Positions 7,431-16,124 of a DNA stretch of 64,000 bases are shown here, in pieces (positions within the stretch are counted from its first letter, which is position 1; every line of letters starts with the position of its first letter). The translations under genes were made by a program, and so were the position numbers. The notes beneath the pieces are model-generated. The model searched no databases and had not been told where the DNA came from. It saw only the letters and a program-made list of their open reading frames with translations. This DNA comes from Brevibacillus migulae (lineage in GTDB: Bacteria > Bacillota > Bacilli > Brevibacillales > Brevibacillaceae): positions 1 to 64,000 of the forward strand of contig NZ_SDKD01000007.1 in the NCBI RefSeq assembly GCF_004521915.1. The letters are read 5' to 3'.

Positions 7431-8028
7431 TAAGAAAATACGTGACAAGGGAAACGATACTTCCCTTTTCGTCAAACCCCCAGTACGATGCATAAAAGCC
7501 ATCGCCAAAACCAGACCGAAACATGATGACATTCATCTCGGGGTCCTTTGAAACGTTAACATTACACCATTCATCCCCATTTTCCGTCAGCAGCTCATCG
7601 ATAAGATTGTCATACAAGCTAATAAAATCATCACCGAGTTCCCGACTCATCTGGTCTTCCAGCTCATTCAGCTTTTTGATAGCCTCAACATCTGCAAAAC
7701 AGCCCAATCCTGTATCGACCGGATAGCCGAATATATACCCTTCTTGCAGTTCCTCGACTTTTTGTCCATGCTTTACAGCCATTTCCCAACGAATCGGACG
7801 CGCCTCCGCCAGTTTCAGTTCAGCAGCTGCTATGCATGTTTCATCGTCGTTCCACCACGCTATGACTGGGTATGTGCCTCTTGAAATTGTACGTTCGAAC
7901 GGCTCAGTATGAGGTATCAACGGGTCGCAAGCTACAATCTGGCCCGATACAATCTGTATCGATCCGAGTGGCTGTGGACGAAGTGACGTAGTCGAAGGTT
8001 GGGTTAATGCGGTCAACAGTGTAGACAT
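7423..8028 (-). CDS. DUF4241 domain protein (immunity-like)
   Basis: A 201-residue cytosolic protein. DUF4241 pattern: IVACDPLIP near residues 31-39, GTYPVIAWW, AAAELKL, GYPVDTGLGCFAD, then a C-terminal FGDGFYASYWGFDEKGSIVSLVT block. The start ATG 8028 has TGAGGGA upstream. DUF4241 proteins are common in polymorphic-toxin neighbourhoods and are often described as immunity-like, but no toxin gene is nearby. The final residues (YFLTL) may be altered, since the stop lies at the boundary with a broken gene. Confidence 0.85.
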   Translation of the reverse strand: MSTLLTALTQPSTTSLRPQPLGSIQIVSGQIVACDPLIPHTEPFERTISRGTYPVIAWWNDDETCIAAAELKLAEARPIRWEMAVKHGQKVEELQEGYIFGYPVDTGLGCFADVEAIKKLNELEDQMSRELGDDFISLYDNLIDELLTENGDEWCNVNVSKDPEMNVIMFRSGFGDGFYASYWGFDEKGSIVSLVTYFLTL

Positions 8029-8086
8029 GATTTTCCCTCATTTCATAATGTTTGTTCTTCAGCTATTTCAAGTATCGTAGTCGTTA

Positions 8087-8947
8087 TTAACTAGAATAAA
8101 GGGAGCAGTAGGTTCGATCAAAATGGCCCCTCTGTAAATCTTCTTTACGAATAAAGAAATGGATGACACCGCAATCCCACCATTGGTAGCCGATCATATC
8201 ATTACTGTCAATCTCTAGTAACATGATCATGTCACGCAGTTCTTGTTCAACCCGATCTTTATCCCCGGCAAAATGGTCTATGAGCTGCTGCATCCCTTTC
8301 TTATAGTCATAGTGTTTGTTCAAAAGAATCATCAGGGCTGCTTCCAGTTCTGCATCATCATGCTGTCCAGTCGGATAACCAAACATGCTTCCCCACGTCG
8401 TCTTTTCATCCCCTAACAGATCTAGCCTGGTATCATAATAACGCTCTTCCATTTCATCTGAAGAAAACTGATCAATATCTACATAAGCGTAGTTAGGCAA
8501 TTCTACAGCTGTACGGGCCGATACGGTGTATGGCTCGAATGTAGTATCATATGCCTCTTCCAATGCAGTACTTTCTTCGGGCTTCCGCAATTTCAAGTTC
8601 TCTTTTTGCTCGACATACAACACTTTGTGCTCGATCGCATAAGCCGGCTCATCAAAGCCAACAAAGAAATACAGCATTCCTTTCTCAGGAAGGATTGATT
8701 CATTTTGAAAAGGAACAATTTCAGATAGATTCAATTGGGCAACAAGTGTCATCAATGTGCCGTCTTCCGTTCTCGGCCATTCCACATGATCCGGCAAATC
8801 CGGGTATCCACCTACTCTTGAGTTGCCGGTTTGTTCATATTTTTCTGGAGAATTGGCATCTAATCTCACCGTATAGCGCAAGTTTTTAAGGAGGTATGCC
8901 TCTAGGTCATCCAGTTCATTGTTTTTTAGCCATTTTTTAAGATCCAT
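8087..8947 (-). CDS. DUF1963 / YwqG family protein
   Basis: A 286-residue soluble protein with the YwqG pattern: SRVGGYPDLPDHVEWP near residue 45, LVAQLNL, GMLYFFVGFDEP, FGYPTGQHDD, and a C-terminal YQWWDCGVIHFFIRKEDL. Start ATG 8947 has GAGAGGAG about 12 bases upstream. In Bacillus subtilis ywqG lies near an LXG toxin/immunity locus; the biochemical function is unknown. Here it follows the small accessory genes in the same orientation, 58 bases from the DUF4241 gene, so the pair may be one transcript. Confidence 0.88.
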   Translation of the reverse strand: MDLKKWLKNNELDDLEAYLLKNLRYTVRLDANSPEKYEQTGNSRVGGYPDLPDHVEWPRTEDGTLMTLVAQLNLSEIVPFQNESILPEKGMLYFFVGFDEPAYAIEHKVLYVEQKENLKLRKPEESTALEEAYDTTFEPYTVSARTAVELPNYAYVDIDQFSSDEMEERYYDTRLDLLGDEKTTWGSMFGYPTGQHDDAELEAALMILLNKHYDYKKGMQQLIDHFAGDKDRVEQELRDMIMLLEIDSNDMIGYQWWDCGVIHFFIRKEDLQRGHFDRTYCSLYSS

Positions 8948-9185
8948 GATACGTCAGTACTCCTCTCATTAGTGTGTATCTCAACAATTCAATCTTTTCA
9001 TTTTGGGGTTATCATTTGGGCTTTTGTGCCTTATAAATCTAACAAATATTTACAGATAACAACATCATACTTTTTGCCTATATCGTTAAGAAGTCCTGAT
9101 TGCAGTAGACCTATCGAAATTTCCGTTTTCTTTTCATAAAGGTGAACGTAATAAGCTCTCATTCGATCTACCTGAGCTGAAGCAA
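8948..9185. other. Intergenic stretch without recognisable genes
   Basis: About 240 AT-rich bases between the DUF1963 gene and the terminator of the next operon. No open frame with a ribosome binding site and no conserved RNA is visible. It presumably contains the promoter for the DUF1963-DUF4241 unit, but I could not settle on -35/-10 boxes. Confidence 0.5.
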
Positions 9186-9218
9186 AAAAGGAGATACCTT
9201 TATCGTGGCATCTCCTTT
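9186..9218 (-). terminator. Intrinsic terminator downstream of the 312-residue protein gene
   Basis: The stem AAAGGAGATGCC/GGTATCTCCTTT (one mismatch) on the minus strand is followed by a run of six T residues. It starts 21 bases after the stop codon at 9239. Confidence 0.85.
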
Positions 9219-9238
9219 CTCATGGACAACGATCCGTT

Positions 9239-10177
9239 TCAGACCAATTCTTTCAGATCAATCAGATAAAGTATGTATTTATCCAGCAATAGCATGTATC
9301 TGCCTCTGCAATAAACTTGGCTTGCTGTGATTGGCGAACCTGCTTGGTCAACAAATACAAGCTCTTTCTTTTTGACAAGTCTCCCTTTATCGGACAACGA
9401 AAAAAGCGTATAGACATCACGTTTGCCATAACCTCCACGGAACAGAAACCATTGATCATATACAGCAAATCCATCCGAACCTTGGATCGGGCATTCATAG
9501 TTTGCGGTAACGCGAAAGTCTGTTAGCCGCACTAGGTGAAAATCAGAATAGAAGTAAAACCAGGTATCATGATCGTTTGCCGCATTCAAAGCGTAGCAAT
9601 CTTCAATCGTTCCAGCTTCTCCATCGTAGGCAAACCGTTTTTCTCCGGCCATATTCCAAGCCAACAGACCTGCAGAGCCTACTGGTTTATCCCATCCATA
9701 ATTACCAAAGACCCCTTCATCAAAATAACTGGTCCAAATCGTCCCATCTGAGTTGACCGCTAGATCTTGGATACCATCCCCTAAGAGGAATTCTCGCTTC
9801 AACTCGCCATTAATCGAAAATACCTTTCCATTGCAATCATACGAATCATCCTTGTATTTGTGACTCCGTGCAGAGACGACAAGAAATTCATCATTTCCAG
9901 CGGGCTGGACAAAATGATAGTTCCATCTTTGGTTAGGCAACATGAGGGTTTGCGTCTGATATTCTGTCAGGATCGTAATTTTGTACTGATGGTGCTTTTC
10001 TGTAGCTGACGGGGGGAACATACCATCGGTTAACTCTGGGGAGTGATCGACTCCCAAGCAGCAAATCTCTTGGTTAGAACCGAGAGAAACGGAAACGATC
10101 TGATATCCGGCAAAGAGGCTGTTGAAATCATATTTGTAACGGATCTGCTTTTTTTGCGGTCCAAACAATGAAAACAT
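9239..10177 (-). CDS. Hypothetical protein with propeller-like repeats
   Basis: A 312-residue soluble protein. The sequence cycles through short beta-strand units (DLAVNSDGTIWTSYFDEGVFG is the clearest), as in WD40 or TolB-like propellers, and relatives are common as hypothetical proteins in Paenibacillus and Brevibacillus. Start ATG 10177 has AAGGAGG seven bases upstream. It forms an apparent two-gene unit with the membrane-anchored protein gene upstream and ends in a strong terminator. No catalytic signature seen. Confidence 0.75.
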   Translation of the reverse strand: MFSLFGPQKKQIRYKYDFNSLFAGYQIVSVSLGSNQEICCLGVDHSPELTDGMFPPSATEKHHQYKITILTEYQTQTLMLPNQRWNYHFVQPAGNDEFLVVSARSHKYKDDSYDCNGKVFSINGELKREFLLGDGIQDLAVNSDGTIWTSYFDEGVFGNYGWDKPVGSAGLLAWNMAGEKRFAYDGEAGTIEDCYALNAANDHDTWFYFYSDFHLVRLTDFRVTANYECPIQGSDGFAVYDQWFLFRGGYGKRDVYTLFSLSDKGRLVKKKELVFVDQAGSPITASQVYCRGRYMLLLDKYILYLIDLKELV

Positions 10178-10211
10178 TAGATCCTCCTTATCTCACTTCA
10201 GTCAATGTCGC

Positions 10212-10613
10212 TTATAAAATCGAGATGGGGTATCTTCTTACATCCACATCCACTTGACCGTTTTCCTCAATCGTAATGATGATCTTACCTCGATAGAGCC
10301 CTGTCCTTCCCCCTTCTACATAGCTGGATAAGAAAACAGTGGGCTGTTGCATATCCGGATAGGAAAAGGTTATCGATGATTCACCACCTTCATCTGTAAT
10401 GTCTATCGTATCTTCATAACGACCTTCATCACCTAAGGTCGGTATCATCATTCGTTTATGAAAATAATCGATATGCGCTCTTTCGATCGTTCCACCACTT
10501 TCATTTCGGACAATAATGCGAATATGTGATTCAAGCGAGAAAGAGCTTCCGATGAAGTAAGCGACACCAATTACCATGATCAGGATAAAGAGCCATACAT
10601 TCTTTCTTTTCAT
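10212..10613 (-). CDS. Membrane-anchored small hypothetical protein
   Basis: A 133-residue protein. A basic N-terminus and one transmembrane helix (about residues 6-24) precede a beta-rich extracellular domain with VRNESGG, DITDEGGES, and TIEENGQVDVDVRR. Start ATG 10613 follows TTGAGGGA. It lies 34 bases upstream of the propeller-like gene. Family not recognised. Confidence 0.65.
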   Translation of the reverse strand: MKRKNVWLFILIMVIGVAYFIGSSFSLESHIRIIVRNESGGTIERAHIDYFHKRMMIPTLGDEGRYEDTIDITDEGGESSITFSYPDMQQPTVFLSSYVEGGRTGLYRGKIIITIEENGQVDVDVRRYPISIL

Positions 10614-10766
10614 AGTTCCCTCAACCTTTACTTAATTGGGACTCATCTCCTTGCGATTCCAACTGGAGCTGATTTTCGTTTTTTACCTGCTATTCCTGCT
10701 TGCCCAATTATAAGACTACATCAGGTTCATTTCGTTTGGTAGTATTTTCCTCAATGCCTTTAATGA
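10614..10766. other. Boundary between accessory and housekeeping regions
   Basis: Non-coding stretch between the last accessory gene and the terminator of the rnhB-ylqG-ylqH-yraN operon. I see no gene, repeat or integration scar here. It must hold the promoter for the 133-residue membrane protein gene, but the boxes are not clear enough to name. Confidence 0.4.
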
Positions 10767-10798
10767 AAAAAAATACCCCTCGGAAATTTCCCGAGAGG
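10767..10798 (-). terminator. Intrinsic terminator at the end of the yraN operon
   Basis: Minus-strand stem CCTCTCGG/CCGAGGGG around GAAATTT, followed by a TATTTTTTTT run. It is 136 bases past the yraN stop and closes the long leftward housekeeping block. Confidence 0.85.
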
Positions 10799-10933
10799 CC
10801 TCAATAAAGATGTTTGGAGGAGTTTCATCGCGTCGAGTACAATACATCATACGCACGCGCACACCTTCCTGATGTAGACGCATCCCCAGTGGGCTGGCCT
10901 AATTTATTTCATGAAACTTCCCTGACCGGGGGA

Positions 10934-11296
10934 TTAAAAGGCATACTCGATGTGTGTCAATTCGGCTTGCTTGTTCTTCCCATGTCGCAAGATCGAGACC
11001 ACATCGAATCGGAATGAGTGCACGCGCTCCGGATACTGACCAAGAAAGGCGAGCGACAGCTGGCGAAGCTTCTGCTGCTTGCGCCAATCCACCGATTCGC
11101 TTGGCGTGCCATACAACGTACTGGATCTTGTCCGGACTTCCACAAACACCAGCACATCGTGTTCTTTGGCAATCAGGTCGATTTCGCCGCCTCTGGTCCG
11201 CCAATTGCGGGCAATGATCTCGAAGCCTTTTGCTTGCAGCAATTGCGCCGCTTGGTCTTCTCCCCATTTTCCCAGTTCCTTTCGATCTCGCATCAC
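10934..11296 (-). CDS. yraN: UPF0102 nuclease-fold protein YraN
   Basis: A 120-residue protein. The UPF0102 core is complete: GKWGEDQAAQLL, then FEIIARNWRTRGGEIDLIAKE, then VFVEVRTRS, which together form a PD-(D/E)xK-like site (E, D, ExK replaced by ExR), and a final RFDVVSI. The family resembles Holliday-junction resolvases, but a defined substrate is not established. Start codon overlaps the ylqH stop by four bases, so it is the last gene of the rnhB-ylqG-ylqH-yraN string. Confidence 0.92.
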   Translation of the reverse strand: MMRDRKELGKWGEDQAAQLLQAKGFEIIARNWRTRGGEIDLIAKEHDVLVFVEVRTRSSTLYGTPSESVDWRKQQKLRQLSLAFLGQYPERVHSFRFDVVSILRHGKNKQAELTHIEYAF

Positions 11297-11586
11297 CGTG
11301 ATCTTCCCGCCTTGTCCAACCGGTATACAAACGCAAGGATTTCCGCTACGACTTGATAAAGTTCAGGAGGAATTTGCTGATTCAAATCCAGCTTGCCCAA
11401 CACCTCCACGAGGGAAGCGTCCTCCTGAATCGGGATGCGATTGTCCTGGGCTTGCTTGATGATGTTTTCGGCGACCAGACCTTTTCCCTTGGCGGTCACG
11501 ATCGGCGCTTCCATCGAACCTCCCTGATAGCGGAGTGCGACCGCTTGTTTCCGTTTCTGCTGTGCCGGGCGTTTATCCTCATTCAT
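11293..11586 (-). CDS. ylqH: FlhB C-terminal-domain protein YlqH
   Basis: A 97-residue protein homologous to the cytoplasmic export-gate domain of FlhB/YscU. It has AVALRYQ, APIVTAKGKG, and IPIQEDASLVEVLGKLDLNQQIP followed by the terminal helix. The membrane part of FlhB is absent, and the autocleavage site NPTH that should precede AVALRY is replaced by an unrelated RKQ segment. It overlaps ylqG and yraN by four bases each. A link to flagellar export is inferred only from homology. Confidence 0.88.
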   Translation of the reverse strand: MNEDKRPAQQKRKQAVALRYQGGSMEAPIVTAKGKGLVAENIIKQAQDNRIPIQEDASLVEVLGKLDLNQQIPPELYQVVAEILAFVYRLDKAGRSR

Positions 11587-13607
11587 ACGCGAATGTCCAC
11601 TCCCTTGTAGGCGGACAGCAGACTTGCTTTCGAAGACTGTGCTGGCAAGCTGCCACGAGCCTCGGGAATTGGTTGGACGCGCATGTTGGATAACAGGTAG
11701 CCCGTTTCATGCAATTGGGCAGAAAACGTTTCCCGCGCCTGCTGTACAATCGGCTCCAGCCAAGGCTGGTCATTGAAAATTTGCACATTCACAATCCGAT
11801 TGACGATCGCCACATCGATCATGGTGATCCCCAGCTGCTCCAAATCAAGGTTGAAGAACAGTCGGCAGTTATCAGGGTCCAGGTCTCCCCCTTCCCGCTT
11901 CTTCGCTTCCACCTGCACATAGGCGGTATCGTCTCCATCAGGTGTGCGAAAGGGGATCTGCATGACGACCTGGGAGATCGCCTGATTGGGAGGCTGTACC
12001 ATCATCAGCTGCTGTCCCGTAACCTGCTGCAGCAAGGTGTCCGCCGCATCCCGCAGCGTTCCCGGGATCGAGCCGGCTGGTGCCTGTGATATCTGCAGGA
12101 GCATGGACTTGACGTTTTCCAGACGCGCTTGGGTTTGCGGATCTCCCTTGATCACTCCAGCCACGTCTCTTTCGTGCGTAACGCCTAATCGCTGAAACAA
12201 TTCCTTGATCAGGTCCGCTTTGTTCATCGAGGTATGGCCATTGTTGCTTGTCGTCGACTCTTTTGGAACGTTTCGGGAATCATCCGGCAATCCTAAAACC
12301 GGCTTTTCCGCCTGTTCCACTCGATTCGGCGATGATGATAAGGGTACCTCGGGACGAACCGACTCCTGTCCGCCTCTAAGAATCCGTGGTGTTGCTTCCC
12401 CGGTTTGATCTATTGCTTTCGCATCGGAACGGTCCGGAATTGCTGCTTCTACCCGTGGCTGTTTTGCGTCTTGCTGGTGATCAGCTCGAACAGAAACGCC
12501 TGGCTTTCCATCGTTGGTTGAGATTGGAGGTTGTTTCTCGATAGGCTGGTCGTTGCGATTCGCTTGCAACATCTTAGGCGCAGATGGTTGCTCCTCAGGC
12601 AGGCCCCCTGCAGCTTCAGTATGACCACCATCGATGGTATTCGAGAGAGGGTTGGAAGCAGGTGCCGATCCGGATGGCTGTTTTTGATTCGTTTGGCTTG
12701 CCAGGACGATATCACCATCTGGGGCTGCCGTGGCAGCATTTGTTACTTTGTTTGACTCACCTGTCGCGGTGGGTTGTGTTTGATTCGTGGAAACGGGTAT
12801 CGGCATAGTGCCTTGCTTGCCATTGCTCGGTGCCGGATTAGGGACGGTGGGTTGAGCCTGCCTTTCCTTTCCGGTTGCAAGGGCATTTTCACTCTCGGCG
12901 GAAGCGCCTGTATCGATCGGCAGTGGCAACGATACCAACTTATCCTTCAACGCTTGCAACGTCTCTTTTAGGGGCACCCCTGCTTGTTGCGACACCGTAC
13001 CATGAGGAGCGCCTTGTCGGTTGCCTTCCTGCATAAATGCCTCCGCCTCTGCCAGAAACCCATCAACCGCATCGGTTATGGTCTGCTTGGACAGAAAGGC
13101 TTGCAAGGATCGGACGACGTCTTGGGTGAGCGGCAGGCTGCGGCGCATCGCCAGCATAAACGCATCGATGGTGGCGTCCCCCGCCCCCAACTCCTTTGCA
13201 ATCTGCCCAAACGCTTGGAGGATCTCTTTGTTCACCGGCAAATTCTGTTTCACCAAGGCACGCACAATGGCATTGTTTTCCGGTGTGTCGGCCAATCCGA
13301 GCGAGCTCATGAGCTGCTGAAACGAGGCATCCTTCGATTCCTGTGGAGCGGCATCCCCCTGCAGAACCTTCAGCGTAACCACGCCGCTGCTAGGCTGCAC
13401 CTGCAGCCAAGCTTTTTGCCCCGCTTCCAGATTGGTTTCCAGCTTGGCATTCACTTGAATCCCGCCGATTTGCACCGTCGCCATCTGGTCCGGATGCAGC
13501 TTCAGCACCGTCCCCTTGAAAATTTGTCCGGGAGTCAATTCGATTTGCTTTGGGGCCTGGACATTGGTTCGATTCAATAATGAGCTTAGTAATTGAGATG
13601 TCTGCAC
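11583..13607 (-). CDS. ylqG: YlqG-like large protein with a low-complexity centre
   Basis: A 674-residue protein. The N-terminal ~220 residues contain a beta domain (LTPGQIFKGTVLKL...MATVQIGG) and helices. About residues 230-460 are Pro/Gln/Ser/Asn-rich and probably disordered. The C-terminal ~200 residues form a folded domain (TPDGDDTAYVQVEAKKREGG, LEQLGITMIDVAIVN, LHETGYLLSNMRVQP). This layout is like flagellar hook-length proteins (FliK), which fits its partner ylqH, and the order matches Bacillus ylqG-ylqH. The symbol is given by position and layout; no function is known. Confidence 0.75.
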   Translation of the reverse strand: MQTSQLLSSLLNRTNVQAPKQIELTPGQIFKGTVLKLHPDQMATVQIGGIQVNAKLETNLEAGQKAWLQVQPSSGVVTLKVLQGDAAPQESKDASFQQLMSSLGLADTPENNAIVRALVKQNLPVNKEILQAFGQIAKELGAGDATIDAFMLAMRRSLPLTQDVVRSLQAFLSKQTITDAVDGFLAEAEAFMQEGNRQGAPHGTVSQQAGVPLKETLQALKDKLVSLPLPIDTGASAESENALATGKERQAQPTVPNPAPSNGKQGTMPIPVSTNQTQPTATGESNKVTNAATAAPDGDIVLASQTNQKQPSGSAPASNPLSNTIDGGHTEAAGGLPEEQPSAPKMLQANRNDQPIEKQPPISTNDGKPGVSVRADHQQDAKQPRVEAAIPDRSDAKAIDQTGEATPRILRGGQESVRPEVPLSSSPNRVEQAEKPVLGLPDDSRNVPKESTTSNNGHTSMNKADLIKELFQRLGVTHERDVAGVIKGDPQTQARLENVKSMLLQISQAPAGSIPGTLRDAADTLLQQVTGQQLMMVQPPNQAISQVVMQIPFRTPDGDDTAYVQVEAKKREGGDLDPDNCRLFFNLDLEQLGITMIDVAIVNRIVNVQIFNDQPWLEPIVQQARETFSAQLHETGYLLSNMRVQPIPEARGSLPAQSSKASLLSAYKGVDIRV

Positions 13608-13634
13608 CGCAACCTCCCCCTTTCCTCCGATTCT

Positions 13635-14411
13635 TTATGCCCGCTCCTTCACCCCGCCAAATGTCATGCGGTGTATCGGGGTAGGACCAAAGCGATCCAA
13701 TGCGAGCAAATGATCCTGTGTGCCATAGCCGGCATTTTTATCGAAGCCGTACTGCGGATATTGCTTGGCGTATTCTACCATCAATCGATCCCGTGTCACT
13801 TTCGCCACGATGGAGGCTGCTGCGATCGACACGCTTTTGCCATCTCCTCCGATGATGGGGATCTGCTCATAAGGCAAGCGTGGGAGATGAACAGCGTCGA
13901 TCAGGCATACATCAGGACGAAGCCCGGCAGCATCGATCGCCTGCCGCATGGCTTCACGGGTTGCTTCCAGTATATTAATTTCGTCGATTCGCTCCGAGCT
14001 GACGATCCCGATTCCAACTGCGACGGCATCCCGCATAATCACCTCATAGAAGGCTTCCCTTGTTGACTCCGGAACTTTTTTCGAGTCGTTCAAACCTGCG
14101 AGAAAAAAATCAGGAGGCAAACAAACAGCTGCGGCCACAACCGGGCCTGCCAAAGGTCCTCTTCCTACTTCATCAATGCCAAACACATGAAATTTCTGCT
14201 GCTGATACAGACTGCGCTCCGTGGTGCTCATCTCCGTCCACATCGCTTGGAGCTTTTTCTGGCGCTCCTTCTTTTGCATCAGCTGGCGATAAATATCCTG
14301 CACACCTTTGCGCGTATCTTCTGCTAACCATTGTAGTAAATCTTTAGGTACCTCGTCCAAATTTTCGATATGCTTCCGTATTTCTAATATCGACATCTCC
14401 GCGATTTTCAT
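13635..14411 (-). CDS. rnhB: Ribonuclease HII
   Basis: A 258-residue enzyme that removes RNA from RNA/DNA hybrids, including single ribonucleotides. FGIDEVGRGPLAGPVVAAAV gives the first catalytic Asp-Glu pair (about residues 77-78). LNDSKKV and LIDAVHLP carry further acids, and VAKVTRDR is also conserved. A ~70-residue N-terminal helical extension is typical of Bacillus RNase HII. It is separated from rbgA by a terminator-like hairpin and starts the rnhB-ylqG-ylqH-yraN unit. Confidence 0.97.
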   Translation of the reverse strand: MKIAEMSILEIRKHIENLDEVPKDLLQWLAEDTRKGVQDIYRQLMQKKERQKKLQAMWTEMSTTERSLYQQQKFHVFGIDEVGRGPLAGPVVAAAVCLPPDFFLAGLNDSKKVPESTREAFYEVIMRDAVAVGIGIVSSERIDEINILEATREAMRQAIDAAGLRPDVCLIDAVHLPRLPYEQIPIIGGDGKSVSIAAASIVAKVTRDRLMVEYAKQYPQYGFDKNAGYGTQDHLLALDRFGPTPIHRMTFGGVKERA

Positions 14412-14442
14412 TGACTGTTTCCCCTTGTCTGACTTCCTTATG

Positions 14443-14473
14443 TAAAAATCCGCCTATACGGCGATAGACGGAT
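14443..14473 (-). terminator. Hairpin terminator between rbgA and rnhB
   Basis: Minus-strand stem TCCGTCTAT/ATAGGCGGA (one mismatch) followed by TTTTT. It begins 10 bases after the rbgA stop and would end or attenuate the rplS/lepB/rbgA transcript. Confidence 0.75.
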
Positions 14474-14482
14474 CCATGGTCA

Positions 14483-15382
14483 TTATTCACTTTGGGACAT
14501 GCCGGCTGGCTGGCCGATCGGTGTTTCCATTTCCCAATCTACCGGTCTCTCCAGCGTAATCGGACCCAGCTTTCCTGAGCGCAATTCGCGCAAGAACAGT
14601 TCGGCAGCCTTCTCGTAATCAATCCCGCCACGCCCGGCTACACAGCCCCGTTTTTTCGCGATCTCCTCGAGCATTTCTACGCGATCTTCCGGCAAATCGG
14701 TCAGCTTGTAGCGCTCCTTCAAGCGCTCTGGATAATAATGCAGCAGATAGGCGATCGCATACAACGATACCTCTACGAAATCGATCAATTCATCCTTGAT
14801 CGCTCCGCTCGTAGCCAAACGCAGGCCCACCATCTGATCCTCAAATTTCGGCCACAGGATGCCCGGGGTATCGAGCAAATCCAAGCTGTCGCCCATCTTC
14901 ACCCATTGCTGAGACTTGGTTACTGCCGGACGGTCACCGGTCTGCGCCACGGAACGCTTGGACAGACGGTTGATCAGTGAGGATTTCCCTACGTTGGGGA
15001 TCCCCAGAATCATCACGCGAACGGCTCTGGCCTGCATCCCCTTCTCTTTTCGCCGATTGAGCATATCGGCGGCCAGCTCTTGGCACATGGCCGGGAGTCG
15101 ATTCACGCCTTTTCCGCTCAATGCGTCGATCGGCAGCGTGCGAAGGTTGCGCTCTTTAAAATAGTTGACCCATTGCTCCGTTACTTCTGTATCGGCTAAA
15201 TCGGCTTTGTTCAACAGGATTAAACGTGGCTTTTCCGAAACAATTTCGTCAATCATCGGATTTCGGCTCGATAAAGGAAGTCGTGCGTCCAACAGCTCAA
15301 TGACAACATCGATTTGCTTTAACTTTTCCGTTACTTGTCGCCGGGCTTTTGCCATATGCCCGGGAAACCATTGGATGTTCAT
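14483..15382 (-). CDS. rbgA: Ribosome biogenesis GTPase A (YlqF)
   Basis: A 299-residue circularly permuted GTPase needed for late 50S assembly. G-motifs occur in permuted order: G4 NKAD near residue 58, then G1 GIPNVGKSS near residue 128, and G3 DTPG near residue 174. The C-terminal helical domain contacts the ribosome. The N-terminal IQWFPGHMAKARR is diagnostic of the YlqF subfamily. It follows lepB by 18 bases, downstream of rplS, as in many Bacillales. Confidence 0.97.
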   Translation of the reverse strand: MNIQWFPGHMAKARRQVTEKLKQIDVVIELLDARLPLSSRNPMIDEIVSEKPRLILLNKADLADTEVTEQWVNYFKERNLRTLPIDALSGKGVNRLPAMCQELAADMLNRRKEKGMQARAVRVMILGIPNVGKSSLINRLSKRSVAQTGDRPAVTKSQQWVKMGDSLDLLDTPGILWPKFEDQMVGLRLATSGAIKDELIDFVEVSLYAIAYLLHYYPERLKERYKLTDLPEDRVEMLEEIAKKRGCVAGRGGIDYEKAAELFLRELRSGKLGPITLERPVDWEMETPIGQPAGMSQSE

Positions 15383-15400
15383 CTACTCACCTTCTTTTGC

Positions 15401-15958
15401 TTACCGTGTCATCCGTATGCTGTCGAGCGGCCAGAACACAAATTCAGATCGCCCTACCACCTTGTCCAGACTGACCGGACCAATCGAACGGCTGTCACGG
15501 CTATTCAAACGGTTATCACCCATCACAAAGATCTGGCCTTCCGGTACGGTAATCGGTCCAAAATCTTCCGTTAGCGGGATTCCTTGTGCTTTTGCTTGTT
15601 CTCTATTCTTCTCCAAATATGGTTCTTCTACCGCTTTCCCATTAAGATAAAGCACATCATCTTTCACTTCGACCGTATCACCAGCGACACCAATGACCCG
15701 CTTGATGTAATCGCGCTTCGCTTCCGCATGGAACACAATGATATCCCCGCGCTCTGGTTCGCTCAGATATACAATCGCCTTGTTAACCACCAGTTTTTCC
15801 GCGTTATGCAGTGTTGTTTCCATCGATTCACCTTCGACGATGAAGGGAGCAAACAAAAAGGTCCGGATCACAAAAGCTAATGCGATGGCAATACCAAGCG
15901 CCTTGATCCACTCCCAGGCCTCATTCTTCGCCCGACGTGGGGTTACTTCTTCGCTCAT
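15401..15958 (-). CDS. lepB: Type I signal peptidase
   Basis: A 185-residue membrane protease that removes Sec signal peptides. One N-terminal transmembrane helix is followed by GESMETTL (catalytic Ser) and RDYIKRVIG (catalytic Lys), then FVMGDNRLNSRDSR near the C-terminus. The frame opens at 15976, but ATG 15958 has AGGAGG eight bases upstream. It lies between rplS and rbgA, separated from rplS by a terminator. Confidence 0.96.
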   Translation of the reverse strand: MSEEVTPRRAKNEAWEWIKALGIAIALAFVIRTFLFAPFIVEGESMETTLHNAEKLVVNKAIVYLSEPERGDIIVFHAEAKRDYIKRVIGVAGDTVEVKDDVLYLNGKAVEEPYLEKNREQAKAQGIPLTEDFGPITVPEGQIFVMGDNRLNSRDSRSIGPVSLDKVVGRSEFVFWPLDSIRMTR

Positions 15959-16066
15959 CTTCATTTCCTCCTGCAAACAGCTCTATGTATAAGAAAAGAC
16001 GTCGGTAAACGCTGATCGTTTCTCCTATATGCTTTCCCGACCCAAGCAAAAATCTTGCTGGATTTG

Positions 16067-16101
16067 AAAAAAGGAGGTCTGGTAACCAGGCCCCCTTTTT
16101 T
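16067..16101 (-). terminator. Terminator after rplS
   Basis: Minus-strand stem AGGGGGCCTGG/CCAGACCTCC around TTA, then TTTTTT. A T-run also follows on the plus strand, so the structure could act both ways. It sits between the rplS stop and lepB and implies that lepB-rbgA depend on readthrough or on their own promoter. Confidence 0.85.
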
Positions 16102-16124
16102 CTATGAAAAATGGTATCGATTGA

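Noticed and set aside
10814..11017. 67-codon plus-strand frame near the yraN end
   Set aside because: Runs through the region downstream of yraN and into its coding strand, with no ribosome binding site or family features.
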